From: Chitinophaga sp. YR573
Lineage (GTDB): Bacteria > Bacteroidota > Bacteroidia > Chitinophagales > Chitinophagaceae
Assembly (NCBI RefSeq): GCF_900110995.1
Contig: NZ_FOJF01000002.1
Span: forward strand, 248,001-312,000
Length of the DNA stretch: 64,000 nucleotides
Direction of reading: 5' to 3'
Below are positions 25,964-36,030 of the stretch, in pieces. Position numbers and translations under genes: made by a program. Numbering within the stretch: the first letter of the stretch is position 1; every line of letters begins with the position of its first letter. The notes beneath the pieces are model-generated. The model saw only the letters and a list, made by a program, of their open reading frames with translations, ran no database searches and was not told the origin of the DNA.

Positions 25964-27259
25964 TTATTTGGAGTAACCGAAGCGGATCTTTACGGGTTCT
26001 GAAAAAGGGGCTTGTTGTCTTGCGAGGAAATCATATAGCACAGTAAGTGTACCCTTTAATTTAGGACTTACTTTATAGGTATATTGTATACCCATTAAAG
26101 CGCTTTTCTGCCAGCCATTCCAGTTTTTGAGTTGTTCGATATGAGAGAAGGCTGTATAATAATTCATTTCCATACCACCGTTCAGAGAAAACGCTTTTTT
26201 AATACGGTAGTCGACAAATGACCTGATCCCGGTACCCTGACTGGAAAAGGCCATCCGGTTAAGTGAGCCCATCCCAAGTTTATAAGCGAGGCCTATACCG
26301 GCATGGGTTTTATCAGTGAATTTGTAGGCTGCCTGCAATGCGAGATCTCCGATAGTAGGATACCAGTTATTCGCCCTCTGGAACTGGGTATTACCACCCA
26401 ATTCTATCCTTTGGAGAAAACGTTTTGTTTTCATCGGATTGGGCTTGAAATCCGGCATTTCTGCTGCATTATCAAGAAAAGGAAATTTGTCTTTTAACTG
26501 CTTAAACTGATCCCTCGCCTGGTTAACCTGTTGAGCAACAGCCTGCCGGGCATCAGGACCATCCCCAAGCCGCTGTTGTACCAGCTGTTCTACCTGGCTG
26601 CGGGTTTGTAATCCTTCCAGGCTTTGTGTAGTGTTAATATTAAGCAGACCAGCCAGGACGGAGTATTTGCTGAAGAAGTTCTGGAAGGCAGTTGATTTTC
26701 GCAATAACGCCATTACTTTGGCTTCCATCTTATCTCTATCCTGAATGATGGAAGTGTACTCCCGGACCTGTTCCTTATAATACCAGGCCTGTTTACTGAG
26801 TTGTTGCAGGTCTTTACTGAATGCGGTATACTGCGACAACTGCTCTTTTAATACCTGCTGTCGTTGATTAAGATAAGCGCTTACCTGTTCTGATTCCCCT
26901 ATGGACGCTTCTAATTGTTTTACACGCTGCTGTAGTTCTTTAGAGGATGATAGAAATTTAGTAACCACCTGTAAAGTATCTAAGTAACTGTTGTAGTTAT
27001 GATTTATCGCCCCGATAGCTGGTATTTTATCAAAGATCCGGTGGGCAGCAGCGGGGTCGGACTTCATTAATCTGGCCTTCATGCGTTGCTCACGGTTGAG
27101 GAACCAGCTTAAAGACTGCCGGCTTCTTTTCCGGATAAGGTCATTCACCTTTTGGGTTTTCTTCTGTATCTGCGCATAATATTTCCCCGGGATAATACTA
27201 TCCTGTGCAAAGCATGAGACCGTTAACAATAAGAAAAGAGGGGGTAACAGTTTTTTCAT
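25964..27259 (-). CDS. outer-membrane protein with coiled-coil and beta-barrel, RHS operon leader
   Basis: The 431-residue protein has a signal peptide (LPPLFLLLTVSCFAQ), a Gln/Lys-rich helical coiled coil (about 25-250), and a C-terminal part (about 275-431) of alternating aromatic and polar strands (GGNTQFQRANNWYPTIGDLALQ), ending in FGYSK, as in outer-membrane beta-barrels. It is the first gene of the RHS operon (nine bases before the next start codon). An anchor or exit channel for the RHS proteins is a reasonable inference; it does not resemble type VI or other known RHS delivery components. Confidence 0.7.
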   Translation of the reverse strand: MKKLLPPLFLLLTVSCFAQDSIIPGKYYAQIQKKTQKVNDLIRKRSRQSLSWFLNREQRMKARLMKSDPAAAHRIFDKIPAIGAINHNYNSYLDTLQVVTKFLSSSKELQQRVKQLEASIGESEQVSAYLNQRQQVLKEQLSQYTAFSKDLQQLSKQAWYYKEQVREYTSIIQDRDKMEAKVMALLRKSTAFQNFFSKYSVLAGLLNINTTQSLEGLQTRSQVEQLVQQRLGDGPDARQAVAQQVNQARDQFKQLKDKFPFLDNAAEMPDFKPNPMKTKRFLQRIELGGNTQFQRANNWYPTIGDLALQAAYKFTDKTHAGIGLAYKLGMGSLNRMAFSSQGTGIRSFVDYRIKKAFSLNGGMEMNYYTAFSHIEQLKNWNGWQKSALMGIQYTYKVSPKLKGTLTVLYDFLARQQAPFSEPVKIRFGYSK

Positions 27260-27406
27260 AAAACCGGTGGTTGAGGTAACAGAATATTCTGGCGTTAAAA
27301 CGTCACGCGTCCCGCTGATCTACGTGGAATTGATTGCTACTGGTTATATTGAGATAAAACACTTAACACAGAGTGTATCGAAAAAGTTTAAGATTGTCCG
27401 GATAAA

Positions 27407-27736
27407 TTAATGAACAGCACTTTTAGAGAAAACATTTAACACTATTACGCCTATAACAATTAATGACAGGCCGGCTATCGCTGCTACATCTAATTTCTGC
27501 TTAAATAATAATAACCCCACAATAGCTGTTAATACTACTCCCAAGCCAGACCAAATAGCATAAGCAATACCCAGTGGGATACTTTTTAATGTTAAACTTA
27601 AACAATAGAATGCTACACCATATCCAACAACAACTATCGAAGAAGGAATCAGTTTTGTGAAACCATTTGAGGCATTTAGCGCTGAGGTGGCAGTTACTTC
27701 AGCAAGAATAGCAACTAGTAAAAGAAGGTACTTCAT
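27407..27736 (-). CDS. small multidrug resistance (SMR) family efflux protein
   Basis: The 109-residue protein has four hydrophobic helices and the essential membrane-embedded Glu at position 13 (LVAILAEVTATSAL). The loop/helix segment IPLGIAYAIWSGLGVVLTAIVG is the SMR signature, and the length is typical of EmrE/Sug-type pumps. It exchanges protons for cationic drugs or guanidinium in the inner membrane. It is a single gene divergent from the GH8 gene. Confidence 0.92.
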   Translation of the reverse strand: MKYLLLLVAILAEVTATSALNASNGFTKLIPSSIVVVGYGVAFYCLSLTLKSIPLGIAYAIWSGLGVVLTAIVGLLLFKQKLDVAAIAGLSLIVIGVIVLNVFSKSAVH

Positions 27737-28004
27737 GAGATGAAAAGTTTCGACAAAATTATGTTGTTGAAAAAAAAGAAAGATTTTTTTGTCTTAATTA
27801 AAAGCGTCCATAAGTATTGATTTTAACTGGTATCAACAACCCCGATTACCATAAAACAGTATTGAGAATCAAGACGCTTAATTGTTTTTTATATTCATTC
27901 GCAGAAAATTCAGTATTTATTTTTATCTTAACCGCCCACTGTTATGTTACTGCCCCTAACCTGGCCTATATTCAACATTTACTCAATAAAATAACCAAGA
28001 AAAA

Positions 28005-30623
28005 ATGAAAACCCGTATCAGAAATTTGAAATGTAGTCTCACACTTTTATTCTTTATGATGTATGGTCTTGTCAATGCGCAGAACAAGCCGTTTCCACAA
28101 GGTGTGAATTTTTCAGGATGTATAAAGCCCAGCAATGTCACGCAGGCGCAAATGAATACAGCCATCCAGACTTTTTACAATACTTATAAATCTAAGTATC
28201 TTAAACAGTGTCCAGACGCAACAGATCAGTATTATATGTATGCAGAAGGGAATCCTTCTTCCTCTACAGATGCTACTGTTTCGGAACAACATGGTTATGC
28301 CATGATTACAATGGTATTGATGGCAGGTTATGATGCCAATGCCAAGACTTATTATGATGGCATGTACAAACTCTATTCACGTTTCAGATCCACCAGTAAC
28401 AACAACTTCATGTCGTGGGTGATCAAGAAAAACGGATCTGTTATGGTGGGTGGAGAAGGTTCTGCTACGGATGGTGATTTTGATATCGCCTATTCACTTA
28501 TCCTGGCACATTACCAGTGGGGTGGTGGTCCGGCAGGAACCTCTGTTACCTACCTGAATGAAGCTAAACGTATTATCAATGCATTTAAAGGTACTAAAGG
28601 TGTAGTAGGCGCAACTACCTATCGCACTTTGTTGGGTGATGATTTCAGCAATCAGCTGAACACACGTTCATCAGACTGGATGATTGATCACATGACCGCG
28701 TATAAAAATGCGACTGGCGATGCTTTCTGGACCAATGTAGAGAACGAAGTATACAATTGCATAGATGACCTCACCGGAACAGGAAAACCCGGCGCAAGCA
28801 CCGGATTAGTGTCAGATTTTGCAAAGAACGATCCTGCGGTACCGGATGCTGCCGGCGGAGGTACTGGTGAAGATGATGCTGACAAATACAGCTGGAATGG
28901 TTGCCGTTACCCATGGCGCATTGCAATGGGCTATCAGCACTACGGATCAACGAAGGCTAAAGCTGCTATGACAAAACTGCTGGACTGGGCTACAGGAACT
29001 CCTACAAGCGGCGATCCTCAGAACTTTAATGGCGGATATAATCTGAACGGCACCAAATTAGGCTCAGATGCAGGTGAACTGGCTTTTGTGGCACCTATTA
29101 CCCTTGCAGCAACAGTAGATACCAAATACCAGGCTTTCCTGAATAAAGGATGGGGAGAATTAACGACCCTTTCAGGCAGCGATTCTTACAATGATGCGAT
29201 CGGTCTTCTTTGTATGCTGTCTATTTCCGGTAACTGGTGGATACCTGGTTCTACCAGTACACCAACAGCGCCTGCTGCTCCATCCGGTCTGGTAGCTACG
29301 GTAGTTTCCAGCAGTCAGATTAACTTAAGCTGGACAGACAACTCTTCCAACGAAGATAATTTTAAGATTGAATACTCTACAAATGGTGGTACCAGCTGGA
29401 CTGCCCTCGCTACAACAGCTGCCAATACAACCAGTTATTCCAATACGGGTTTAACAGCAGCCACTGCTTACTCTTACAGGGTGTATGCTGTAAATACGAC
29501 TGGTAATTCTGCTTATTCCGGAGTAGTAACTGCTACCACTTCATCAGTAGGTACATCTGCTAACCTGGCATTGAATAAAACCGGTGTTGCTTCTTCTCTG
29601 GAAACATCTGCTTATCCTGCAAGCCTGGCATTTGATGGCAGCGCTACCACCCGTTGGGCCAGCGTTGAAGGAGTAGACCCACAATGGATCTATGTAGACT
29701 TAGGCGCTACGTATGCTATCAACAGGGTGAAAATTACCTGGGAAGCAGCTTATGGCAAAAACTACCTGGTACAAACTTCACCGGATGCTTCTACCTGGAC
29801 TACCATAAAAACAGTGACAGGTAATACAGCACTTACAAATGATAATACCGGTCTTTCAGGTAACGGTCGTTATGTAAGAATATATGCCACTGCAAGAGGC
29901 ACCGCATATGGATATTCTATTTATGAATTAGAAGTGTACGGTACAGCCGCACAAACATCTTCCAATATTGCTGTCAGCAAAACTGCCAGTTCTTCTTCAG
30001 TAGAAGAAGCCGGTTTTGAAGCAGCGAAAGCTTTTGACGGAGATGCTACCACCACACGCTGGTCTTCTGCTTTCACAGATAATGAATGGTTAGCTGTGGA
30101 CCTTGGCTCTGCGCAGACTATCTCAAGGGTTGTCCTGAAATGGGAGGCTGCTTATGCGACATCTTATCGCATAGAAACATCTACCGATAACACAACCTGG
30201 ACTACACAAAAGACCGTGACAGCAGGAACCGGTGGTACCGAAGATCTTAGCTTCACCGCTGTTAGTGCCCGTTATGTAAGAATGTACGGAGTAACGAGAG
30301 CAACGGTATATGGTTATTCCATCTGGGAATTTGAAGTGTATCCAACTACATTATCAAACAAAATTGCATATAGCCCGGCTAAGGAAAGTTTAACCGACCT
30401 GGTTTCAATCACTGTATCGCCTAATCCGGCAAAGGATGTACTGACTGTTAAATACAAAGGCACGACTCCGCAGTCTGTTTTAAGGATCTATAACATGAAC
30501 GGACAGCAGACATACTTCTCAAAAGTGAATGGAAATACTACACAAGTAGATGTTTCCAGATGGCCTAAAGGAATTTATATTATTTCAGTAGGTAGTGTTC
30601 GCAAGAAAGTAGTAGTAGAATAA
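28005..30623 (+). CDS. secreted GH8 glycosidase with FN3, two F5/8C domains and T9SS tail
   Basis: After a signal peptide (YGLVNAQ), residues about 30-410 are a glycoside hydrolase family 8 catalytic domain: the proposed acid E94 in TVSEQHGYAM, and the DGDFDIAYSLILA block (D156-D160). GH8 members cut chitosan, cellulose, lichenan or xylan; substrate is not decidable here. Then come a fibronectin type III domain (about 425-512), two discoidin/F5-8C (CBM32-like) modules (about 517-650 and 655-780) and a C-terminal type A type IX secretion signal (VSPNPAKDVLTVKY to KKVVVE). It is probably secreted or cell-surface attached. Chitosan or another beta-1,4-glucan is plausible in a chitinolytic lineage. 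Confidence 0.9.
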   Translation: MKTRIRNLKCSLTLLFFMMYGLVNAQNKPFPQGVNFSGCIKPSNVTQAQMNTAIQTFYNTYKSKYLKQCPDATDQYYMYAEGNPSSSTDATVSEQHGYAMITMVLMAGYDANAKTYYDGMYKLYSRFRSTSNNNFMSWVIKKNGSVMVGGEGSATDGDFDIAYSLILAHYQWGGGPAGTSVTYLNEAKRIINAFKGTKGVVGATTYRTLLGDDFSNQLNTRSSDWMIDHMTAYKNATGDAFWTNVENEVYNCIDDLTGTGKPGASTGLVSDFAKNDPAVPDAAGGGTGEDDADKYSWNGCRYPWRIAMGYQHYGSTKAKAAMTKLLDWATGTPTSGDPQNFNGGYNLNGTKLGSDAGELAFVAPITLAATVDTKYQAFLNKGWGELTTLSGSDSYNDAIGLLCMLSISGNWWIPGSTSTPTAPAAPSGLVATVVSSSQINLSWTDNSSNEDNFKIEYSTNGGTSWTALATTAANTTSYSNTGLTAATAYSYRVYAVNTTGNSAYSGVVTATTSSVGTSANLALNKTGVASSLETSAYPASLAFDGSATTRWASVEGVDPQWIYVDLGATYAINRVKITWEAAYGKNYLVQTSPDASTWTTIKTVTGNTALTNDNTGLSGNGRYVRIYATARGTAYGYSIYELEVYGTAAQTSSNIAVSKTASSSSVEEAGFEAAKAFDGDATTTRWSSAFTDNEWLAVDLGSAQTISRVVLKWEAAYATSYRIETSTDNTTWTTQKTVTAGTGGTEDLSFTAVSARYVRMYGVTRATVYGYSIWEFEVYPTTLSNKIAYSPAKESLTDLVSITVSPNPAKDVLTVKYKGTTPQSVLRIYNMNGQQTYFSKVNGNTTQVDVSRWPKGIYIISVGSVRKKVVVE

Positions 30624-30637
30624 ATACTAATCAGATT

Positions 30638-30674
30638 AAAGAAGCCGTATCAATTGTTTTGATACGGCTTCTTT
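30638..30674 (+). terminator. intrinsic terminator after GH8 gene
   Basis: A 16-bp perfect stem (30638-30653 with 30659-30674), five-base loop, ends in CTTCTTT and lies 14 bases after the stop. Confidence 0.85.
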
Positions 30675-30812
30675 ATTTATAAACAGCATTAACTTTCTAT
30701 CAGTTTTTATAAATATTGTATCAGCCCCCAATAAAAACAAAAAAAACAAGATGGATCCATTATTTTAGTACTCTCATGCTTAGATAGAGAATGCAAAATT
30801 AAACAGGTCGTA

Positions 30813-32954
30813 ATGAAGAAACTAATCGGGATAACTGCAATATCCCTTGTAATGGTGGTATCCGGTTGTAAAACAACCACACCTTTAAAAAATACAGCAT
30901 ATGACATTGCTCCACCGGCTCCTTATGGCGCACTGCCTAATGAAGCGCAGCTGAGGTGGCATGAAATGGACATGTACGCTTTTGTGCATTTTACCGTAAA
31001 CACGTTTACAAATAAAGAATGGGGTTATGGGGATGAAGATCCTGCTATCTTTAACCCTTCTGCATTTGATGCAGATCAGATAGTCGCTGCTATCAAATCT
31101 GCCGGATTAACGGGAGTGATCCTTACCTGTAAACACCATGATGGTTTTTGTTTATGGCCTACTAAAACTACGGAACATAATATCAGCCAAAGCCCATGGA
31201 AAAATGGTAAAGGAGATATGGTGAAAGAATTTGCTGATGCCTGTAAAAAAGAAGGGCTGAAATTCGGTGTATATCTTTCCCCATGGGATCGTAATAACAA
31301 AAATTACGGTACCCAGGAATACGTGAATATCTACCGTGAACAGTACAGGGAGTTATTAACGCAATACGGCCCCGTATTCGAGACCTGGCACGATGGTGCT
31401 AATGGAGGAGACGGTTATTACGATGGTGCCCGTGAGAGCCGTAAAATTGATCGTAGCACGTATTATAACTGGCCTGTTACCTGGCAAATGGAAAAAGACC
31501 TGCAACCAGGTGCTGTAGTGATGAGTGATGTTGGTCCGGATGTACGCTGGGTAGGTACTGAAAGCGGTTTTGCGGGAGACCCCTGCTGGGCTACTTATAC
31601 ACCACATGGAGAAAATGGGAATAGTACTCCTGCTCCCGGACTCTCAAAGTACGAAGAAGGATTAAATGGCACCCGTAATGGAAAGTTCTGGATACCGGCA
31701 GAAACGAATTTCTCTATCAGGCCAGGATGGTTCTATCATAAAAGCGAGGATAACCAGGTGAAAACACCGCAGCAACTGATGGACCATTATTTCGCTTCTG
31801 TAGGTGTAGGTACAAGTATGTTGCTGAATGTACCACCCGATCAACGCGGTCTGGTAAATGAAATAGATGCAGGCTCACTAAAAGAATTCGGTGCATTACT
31901 GGAAGAAATGTACAGTGTTAACTATGCAGAGGGTGCAACCGTGAAAGCAGACGATATCCGAAATACAGGAAAAGAATATGCCCCTGAAAATGTATTGGAT
32001 AATGATCCTTACACTTACTGGGGAACTAAAGATAATGTGACTGCCAGCAGCATCGAACTGGACCTGAAAACGACCAGCACATTCAATGTGATCCGTTTAA
32101 GGGAGAATATCAAATTAGGACAACGAATAGACGACTGGGCCGTTGATATCTGGGAAAGTGGTAAATGGGTAACCGTTCAAAAAGGAACCGCTATAGGACG
32201 TTGTCGTCTTATAAGGTCCAATGAATTACTCACCACTTCCAAAGTGCGTGTACGAATTACTAAAGGAGCCGCCAGTATCTGTTTAAGTGATATCGCTTTA
32301 TTTAAAGAACCCGCCAGGCTGACAATACCGGCTATTGAACGTGATAAGTCAGGAAATGTCTCTATCTCTACCTCTCCGCAGGTATTCGATATCCGTTATA
32401 CAGTAGATGGAACTGATCCGGAACTTTCTTCTGCTCATTATGTTCAGCCATTCGCATTGCCGGAAGGTGGTGTAGTGAAAGCAAGAGCATTTAACAATAA
32501 AGGCAGACGCAGTGATGCCGGCTCAAGGACATTAGGTATTGTAAAGACCGGCTGGACTATCGCCAATAAGAAATTGGAAAAAGTGATAGACGATGAAGAC
32601 AAAACTAATGTAATGATGCCCCTGAAAGCCTTTCAGGAACTGGCACCGGATGGTATCACTGTAGATATGGGACATGATGTCAAAATCCGCGCATTCACTT
32701 ATCTGCCTGCTAAAAACTATCCTGCCAAAGGGTTAATTAACAAGTATAAATTCTATACCAGTGAAAATGGTAAGACCTGGGAAGAACAGAAAGAGGGAGA
32801 GTTCTCTAACATAAAAGCGAACCCTGTAGAACAGCGTGTAGATTTATTGACACCTGTTACAGCCAGGTATTTCCGTTTTGTACCTGTAGATGTTATTCCT
32901 GCATATGATACGTCCACTGATGTTGGTATAGCAGAACTGGGAGTTATTCAATAA
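30813..32954 (+). CDS. alpha-L-fucosidase-like lipoprotein, GH29
   Basis: The 713-residue product has a lipoprotein signal (VVSGC, Cys19). Residues about 45-345 are the GH29 barrel: FVHFTVNTFTNKEWGYG, CKHHDGFCLWPT (107-117) and FETWHDGANGG with the likely nucleophile D194. A discoidin/F5-8C-like domain follows (about 370-500), then a short chitobiase C-terminal-like beta domain (TVDGTDPELSS) and a second F5-8C-like segment near the end. It should release terminal alpha-L-fucose from glycans in the periplasm or on the cell surface. It may act with the neighbouring GH8 and GH92 enzymes, though there is no SusC/SusD pair. Confidence 0.9.
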   Translation: MKKLIGITAISLVMVVSGCKTTTPLKNTAYDIAPPAPYGALPNEAQLRWHEMDMYAFVHFTVNTFTNKEWGYGDEDPAIFNPSAFDADQIVAAIKSAGLTGVILTCKHHDGFCLWPTKTTEHNISQSPWKNGKGDMVKEFADACKKEGLKFGVYLSPWDRNNKNYGTQEYVNIYREQYRELLTQYGPVFETWHDGANGGDGYYDGARESRKIDRSTYYNWPVTWQMEKDLQPGAVVMSDVGPDVRWVGTESGFAGDPCWATYTPHGENGNSTPAPGLSKYEEGLNGTRNGKFWIPAETNFSIRPGWFYHKSEDNQVKTPQQLMDHYFASVGVGTSMLLNVPPDQRGLVNEIDAGSLKEFGALLEEMYSVNYAEGATVKADDIRNTGKEYAPENVLDNDPYTYWGTKDNVTASSIELDLKTTSTFNVIRLRENIKLGQRIDDWAVDIWESGKWVTVQKGTAIGRCRLIRSNELLTTSKVRVRITKGAASICLSDIALFKEPARLTIPAIERDKSGNVSISTSPQVFDIRYTVDGTDPELSSAHYVQPFALPEGGVVKARAFNNKGRRSDAGSRTLGIVKTGWTIANKKLEKVIDDEDKTNVMMPLKAFQELAPDGITVDMGHDVKIRAFTYLPAKNYPAKGLINKYKFYTSENGKTWEEQKEGEFSNIKANPVEQRVDLLTPVTARYFRFVPVDVIPAYDTSTDVGIAELGVIQ

Positions 32955-32986
32955 GAAACAGGCTGCCTCAAAAGCTCAAAAGTATT

Positions 32987-33175
32987 AGTAGACACTAAAA
33001 AGGCTCCGTTAGGAGCCCCGTGTTTGTAGCACAATTTATATTCTACATAATAGACTCCGTTAGGAGTCCCCTATTATAACAAATAATAGGGGACTCCTAA
33101 CGGAGTCTTGTTTTGTTGTTTAATATGTTTTTCTATAAACACGAGGCTCCTAACGGAGCCTATTTAGTGTCTACT
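32987..33175. repeat. nested long palindromes, four GTTA/TAAC-loop hairpins
   Basis: The outer arms 32987-33025 and 33137-33175 match as inverted repeats at 37 of 39 positions. The inner arms 33052-33077 and 33083-33108 are a perfect 26-bp inverted repeat with a five-base loop. Every arm itself contains a 6-bp hairpin: GGCTCC-GTTA-GGAGCC in the outer arms and GACTCC-GTTA-GGAGTC in the inner, a compensatory change that keeps pairing. It fills the gap between the GH29 and GH92 genes. It may serve as a terminator, but the complexity is that of a REP/BIME-like mobile palindrome. A related unit is at 47917-47938. Confidence 0.9.
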
Positions 33176-33290
33176 GCAAACATATAGAGGGGGTATCAGT
33201 TACTTTCTTTTTATAATCATATCACCGCTGATGTAATTTTTAAAAACTTCCATTTATAAGATTTTATATTTGAAAAAATAGTTCACGTTA

Positions 33291-35429
33291 ATGGATAATC
33301 AAATTAAAAAGCTCATATGCTTTGTACCGTTGTTGCTGCTCGTTAGTTTTTCCCACGGACAAACAAAGTATGTAAACACGTTTATTGGTACCGCTCCGCT
33401 TACAGATCCTAAAATCCTTGGTTATGAATTGCCTCATGGCTGGAGATCATGGGCTGGTCTTACCTTTCCCGGAAGTTCTTTACCTAACGCCATGGTGCAG
33501 CTGAGCCCGATTACCGCATACGGGTCTGGTGCAGGATATGAATATGAGGATACAGTCATTTATGGGTTCACACACACGAATAAGGGGCACTGGAATTTGT
33601 GTAATATTCCAGTGCTGCCGGTGTCTGATCCGGGTAAGGGATTTAGTTCGAGGTTTAGTCATAAAAGAGAAAGCTCGGCCCCGGGTTTTTACCAGGTATA
33701 CCTGGAAGATTACAATGTAAATGTCAGCCTCACTTCTACCTTAAGATGCGGTTATCATCAATATGAATATAAAAACAATACCAACAGACAAATACTCTTT
33801 GACCTCGCCAAAGCTAATAACCATATTTCCAACTGGAATATAGAGCAGGATGGAAGCAATGCTTTACAGGGCTATCAGCAAGCAGGAGAGAAGATCTATT
33901 TCTATGCACGACTGAATACAAACGTCGAAAAGCTGGAAAAGACAAAAGAAGGTAAGCAGGATGGTTTTGCTGTAGTACATCTGGTAAATGGAGATGTAAA
34001 ACCAGTAACACTCGAAATAGGAATTTCATTTGTAAGTACAGCAAATGCGAAAGAAAATCTGGAGAAAGAAATAGGTAATAAATCGTTTTCAGAAATCCGT
34101 AAAGAAGCAAATGATAAATGGGAAGCCTTGTTATCGCGTATCCAGATAAAAGGTGGAACAGAGAAACAAAAACGGATGTTTTATTCCTGCCTTTACCGTT
34201 CGTTCCTGTGGCCCGCCTTACGTAGTGATGTGAATATGGAATACACGGATGCAAAACATAATGTAGTAAAGAATGGATTTAACTATTATACAGAACCTTC
34301 TTTATGGGATACCTATCGTAATAAAGATGTTTTATTAGGATTGATATCTCCACAGGTAACATTGGATGTAATTAAATCTATGAAGGATGTGGGTGATAAA
34401 ACAGGCTTCATTCCTACATTCTTCCACGGAGATCATGGCACATCCTCTATAGCAGGAGCGTATTTAAGAGGGATTGATAATTTTGATATAAAAGGCACTT
34501 ACCAGATATTGTTAAGGAATGCGAATGTATCCGGTGGTGCCCGTCCTTATATAGCAGAATACATTGAGAAGGGTTATATCTCAGATCCTGATATTGCTAA
34601 CCCTCATGTAGAAACGAAGGCAAAAGCAGGTGTTTCCAAAACCCTGGAATATTCTTATGATGATTACTCTCTTGCACAGATAGCCAAAAAGCTGGGAGAT
34701 ACCGCCAACTACAGCATATTAATGGCCAGATCAAAGAATTATAAAAACATGTTTGATCCTTCTACGCGGTTTATGAGAGGCCGGTTAGAAAACGGTGAAT
34801 GGATTAAAAACTTCAATCCTCAATACCCTTATTACGAATACATGTACAGGGAAGCCAATGCCTGGCAGGTATCATTCTTTGCTCCGCATGATATGCCCGG
34901 ACTGATCGCTTTATATGGTGGTGCAAAAGGATTCGAATCCAAACTGGACTCGCTCTTTACCATACCCTGGAATCCTGCCTATATTGCCAGGAATGTAGAG
35001 ACTATGATAGGCCAGTACTGTCATGGTAACCAACCCGATCATGAAGCTCCTTTTGCTTATTACTTTATCAACAAACCGGAAAAATCACAAAAGATTATAG
35101 ATACTATTCTGAATAGTTTATATGGGATAGGGGATGATGGTCTGGCTCTTTGTGGAATGGATGATGCCGGGGAGATGTCTGCCTGGTATGTGCTCAGTTC
35201 TTTAGGTTTATATACCTATTCTGCAACAGATCCTTCATACCTGGTGACGGTCCCTCTTTTTGATGAGGTAAAATGGAAGACCAACAGTGGTAAACTGCTT
35301 ACATTGACTAAACCAGGAAAGGGGAGGGCACTGACAGCAATAAATGTAAATGGGAAGCGACTCAATGGTTATTTCGTATCCCATGATTTATTTAAGAGTG
35401 GGGGAGAGATTCAGATACAGACAAAATAA
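33291..35429 (+). CDS. GH92 family glycosidase (alpha-mannosidase type)
   Basis: The 712-residue protein has a signal peptide (LLLVSFSHGQ) and GH92 landmarks: YVNTFIGT at the mature start, an N-terminal beta-sandwich, then an (alpha/alpha)6 domain with SLWDTYRNKDVL, GNQPDHEAPFAYYF and GMDDAGEMSAWYVLSSLGLY. The Glu and Asp in the last two motifs are the expected catalytic acid and base residues, together with Ca2+ ligands. The family removes terminal alpha-mannose, usually alpha-1,2. Signal type suggests periplasmic location. It is a monocistronic gene following the nested palindromes. Confidence 0.92.
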   Translation: MDNQIKKLICFVPLLLLVSFSHGQTKYVNTFIGTAPLTDPKILGYELPHGWRSWAGLTFPGSSLPNAMVQLSPITAYGSGAGYEYEDTVIYGFTHTNKGHWNLCNIPVLPVSDPGKGFSSRFSHKRESSAPGFYQVYLEDYNVNVSLTSTLRCGYHQYEYKNNTNRQILFDLAKANNHISNWNIEQDGSNALQGYQQAGEKIYFYARLNTNVEKLEKTKEGKQDGFAVVHLVNGDVKPVTLEIGISFVSTANAKENLEKEIGNKSFSEIRKEANDKWEALLSRIQIKGGTEKQKRMFYSCLYRSFLWPALRSDVNMEYTDAKHNVVKNGFNYYTEPSLWDTYRNKDVLLGLISPQVTLDVIKSMKDVGDKTGFIPTFFHGDHGTSSIAGAYLRGIDNFDIKGTYQILLRNANVSGGARPYIAEYIEKGYISDPDIANPHVETKAKAGVSKTLEYSYDDYSLAQIAKKLGDTANYSILMARSKNYKNMFDPSTRFMRGRLENGEWIKNFNPQYPYYEYMYREANAWQVSFFAPHDMPGLIALYGGAKGFESKLDSLFTIPWNPAYIARNVETMIGQYCHGNQPDHEAPFAYYFINKPEKSQKIIDTILNSLYGIGDDGLALCGMDDAGEMSAWYVLSSLGLYTYSATDPSYLVTVPLFDEVKWKTNSGKLLTLTKPGKGRALTAINVNGKRLNGYFVSHDLFKSGGEIQIQTK

Positions 35430-35430
35430 A

Positions 35431-35450
35431 AAAAGCCCCCAGGGGCTTTT
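35431..35450. terminator. bidirectional terminator between convergent genes
   Basis: AAAAGCCCC (35431-35439) and GGGGCTTTT (35442-35450) form a stem with a T run on both strands, serving the GH92 gene and the convergent 35455 gene. Confidence 0.85.
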
Positions 35451-35454
35451 TTTA

Positions 35455-36030
35455 TTATAAATGACCTTTTGGTTTAGGAATTACCTTGCAGCAATTGCCG
35501 TTTTTATCCAATGGATCAGACAGATAAACGCCATTCGCTTTTTTATCTATTTTCTGGGTGTACTCCGCATCGAAAATAAGCCTGCCCTTATTGATCTCAT
35601 AGAATTTCGAAGGGTTATAGTATATCGAATCATTCGATGGATAGGTTGTTGGCAGTTCACTACCACCAAACTCCAGATTACCATCATGGTCCATGTCCTT
35701 GACATCAGAACTGATGGCATCTAACAGTGAATCCGCTTTTGAGTTATTGATGCCGAAAACATACAATCTGTCTTTTTTAGGACTTCCTTTTATCTCCAGG
35801 AACAGGAATACATTACCATTGTCTTCTACCAGGCGATTACGTCTGGTGGCGTAATTGATATTGTCTGCGGCGAACTGGAAGGCCCGGTTGCCATTCACGA
35901 AGATAGTCCCCTTATACACCGTGATCTTTTGCTGCTTGCTGCTGGTGAAATGCAGCTCGGTCTTAGGTGTCTGGGCAAAGGCTGGCAAGCCAATAAAAAG
36001 CAGGAGACAGTGTCTGAGTTGAAAACGCAT
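35455..36030 (-). CDS. secreted protein of unknown function, 191 residues
   Basis: A signal peptide (CLLLFIGLPAFAQ) precedes a soluble beta-rich domain. An EF-hand-like acidic segment DMDHDGNLEFGG occurs near residue 112-123 and could bind calcium. Two adjacent Cys lie near the C-terminus (NCCKV). I do not recognise the family. It is a single gene with no partner; the calcium idea rests only on the acidic pattern. Confidence 0.6.
   Translation of the reverse strand: MRFQLRHCLLLFIGLPAFAQTPKTELHFTSSKQQKITVYKGTIFVNGNRAFQFAADNINYATRRNRLVEDNGNVFLFLEIKGSPKKDRLYVFGINNSKADSLLDAISSDVKDMDHDGNLEFGGSELPTTYPSNDSIYYNPSKFYEINKGRLIFDAEYTQKIDKKANGVYLSDPLDKNGNCCKVIPKPKGHL

Noticed and set aside
33814..34254. 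146-codon minus-strand ORF inside the GH92 gene
   Set aside because: Antisense to a strongly supported enzyme and without recognisable content.
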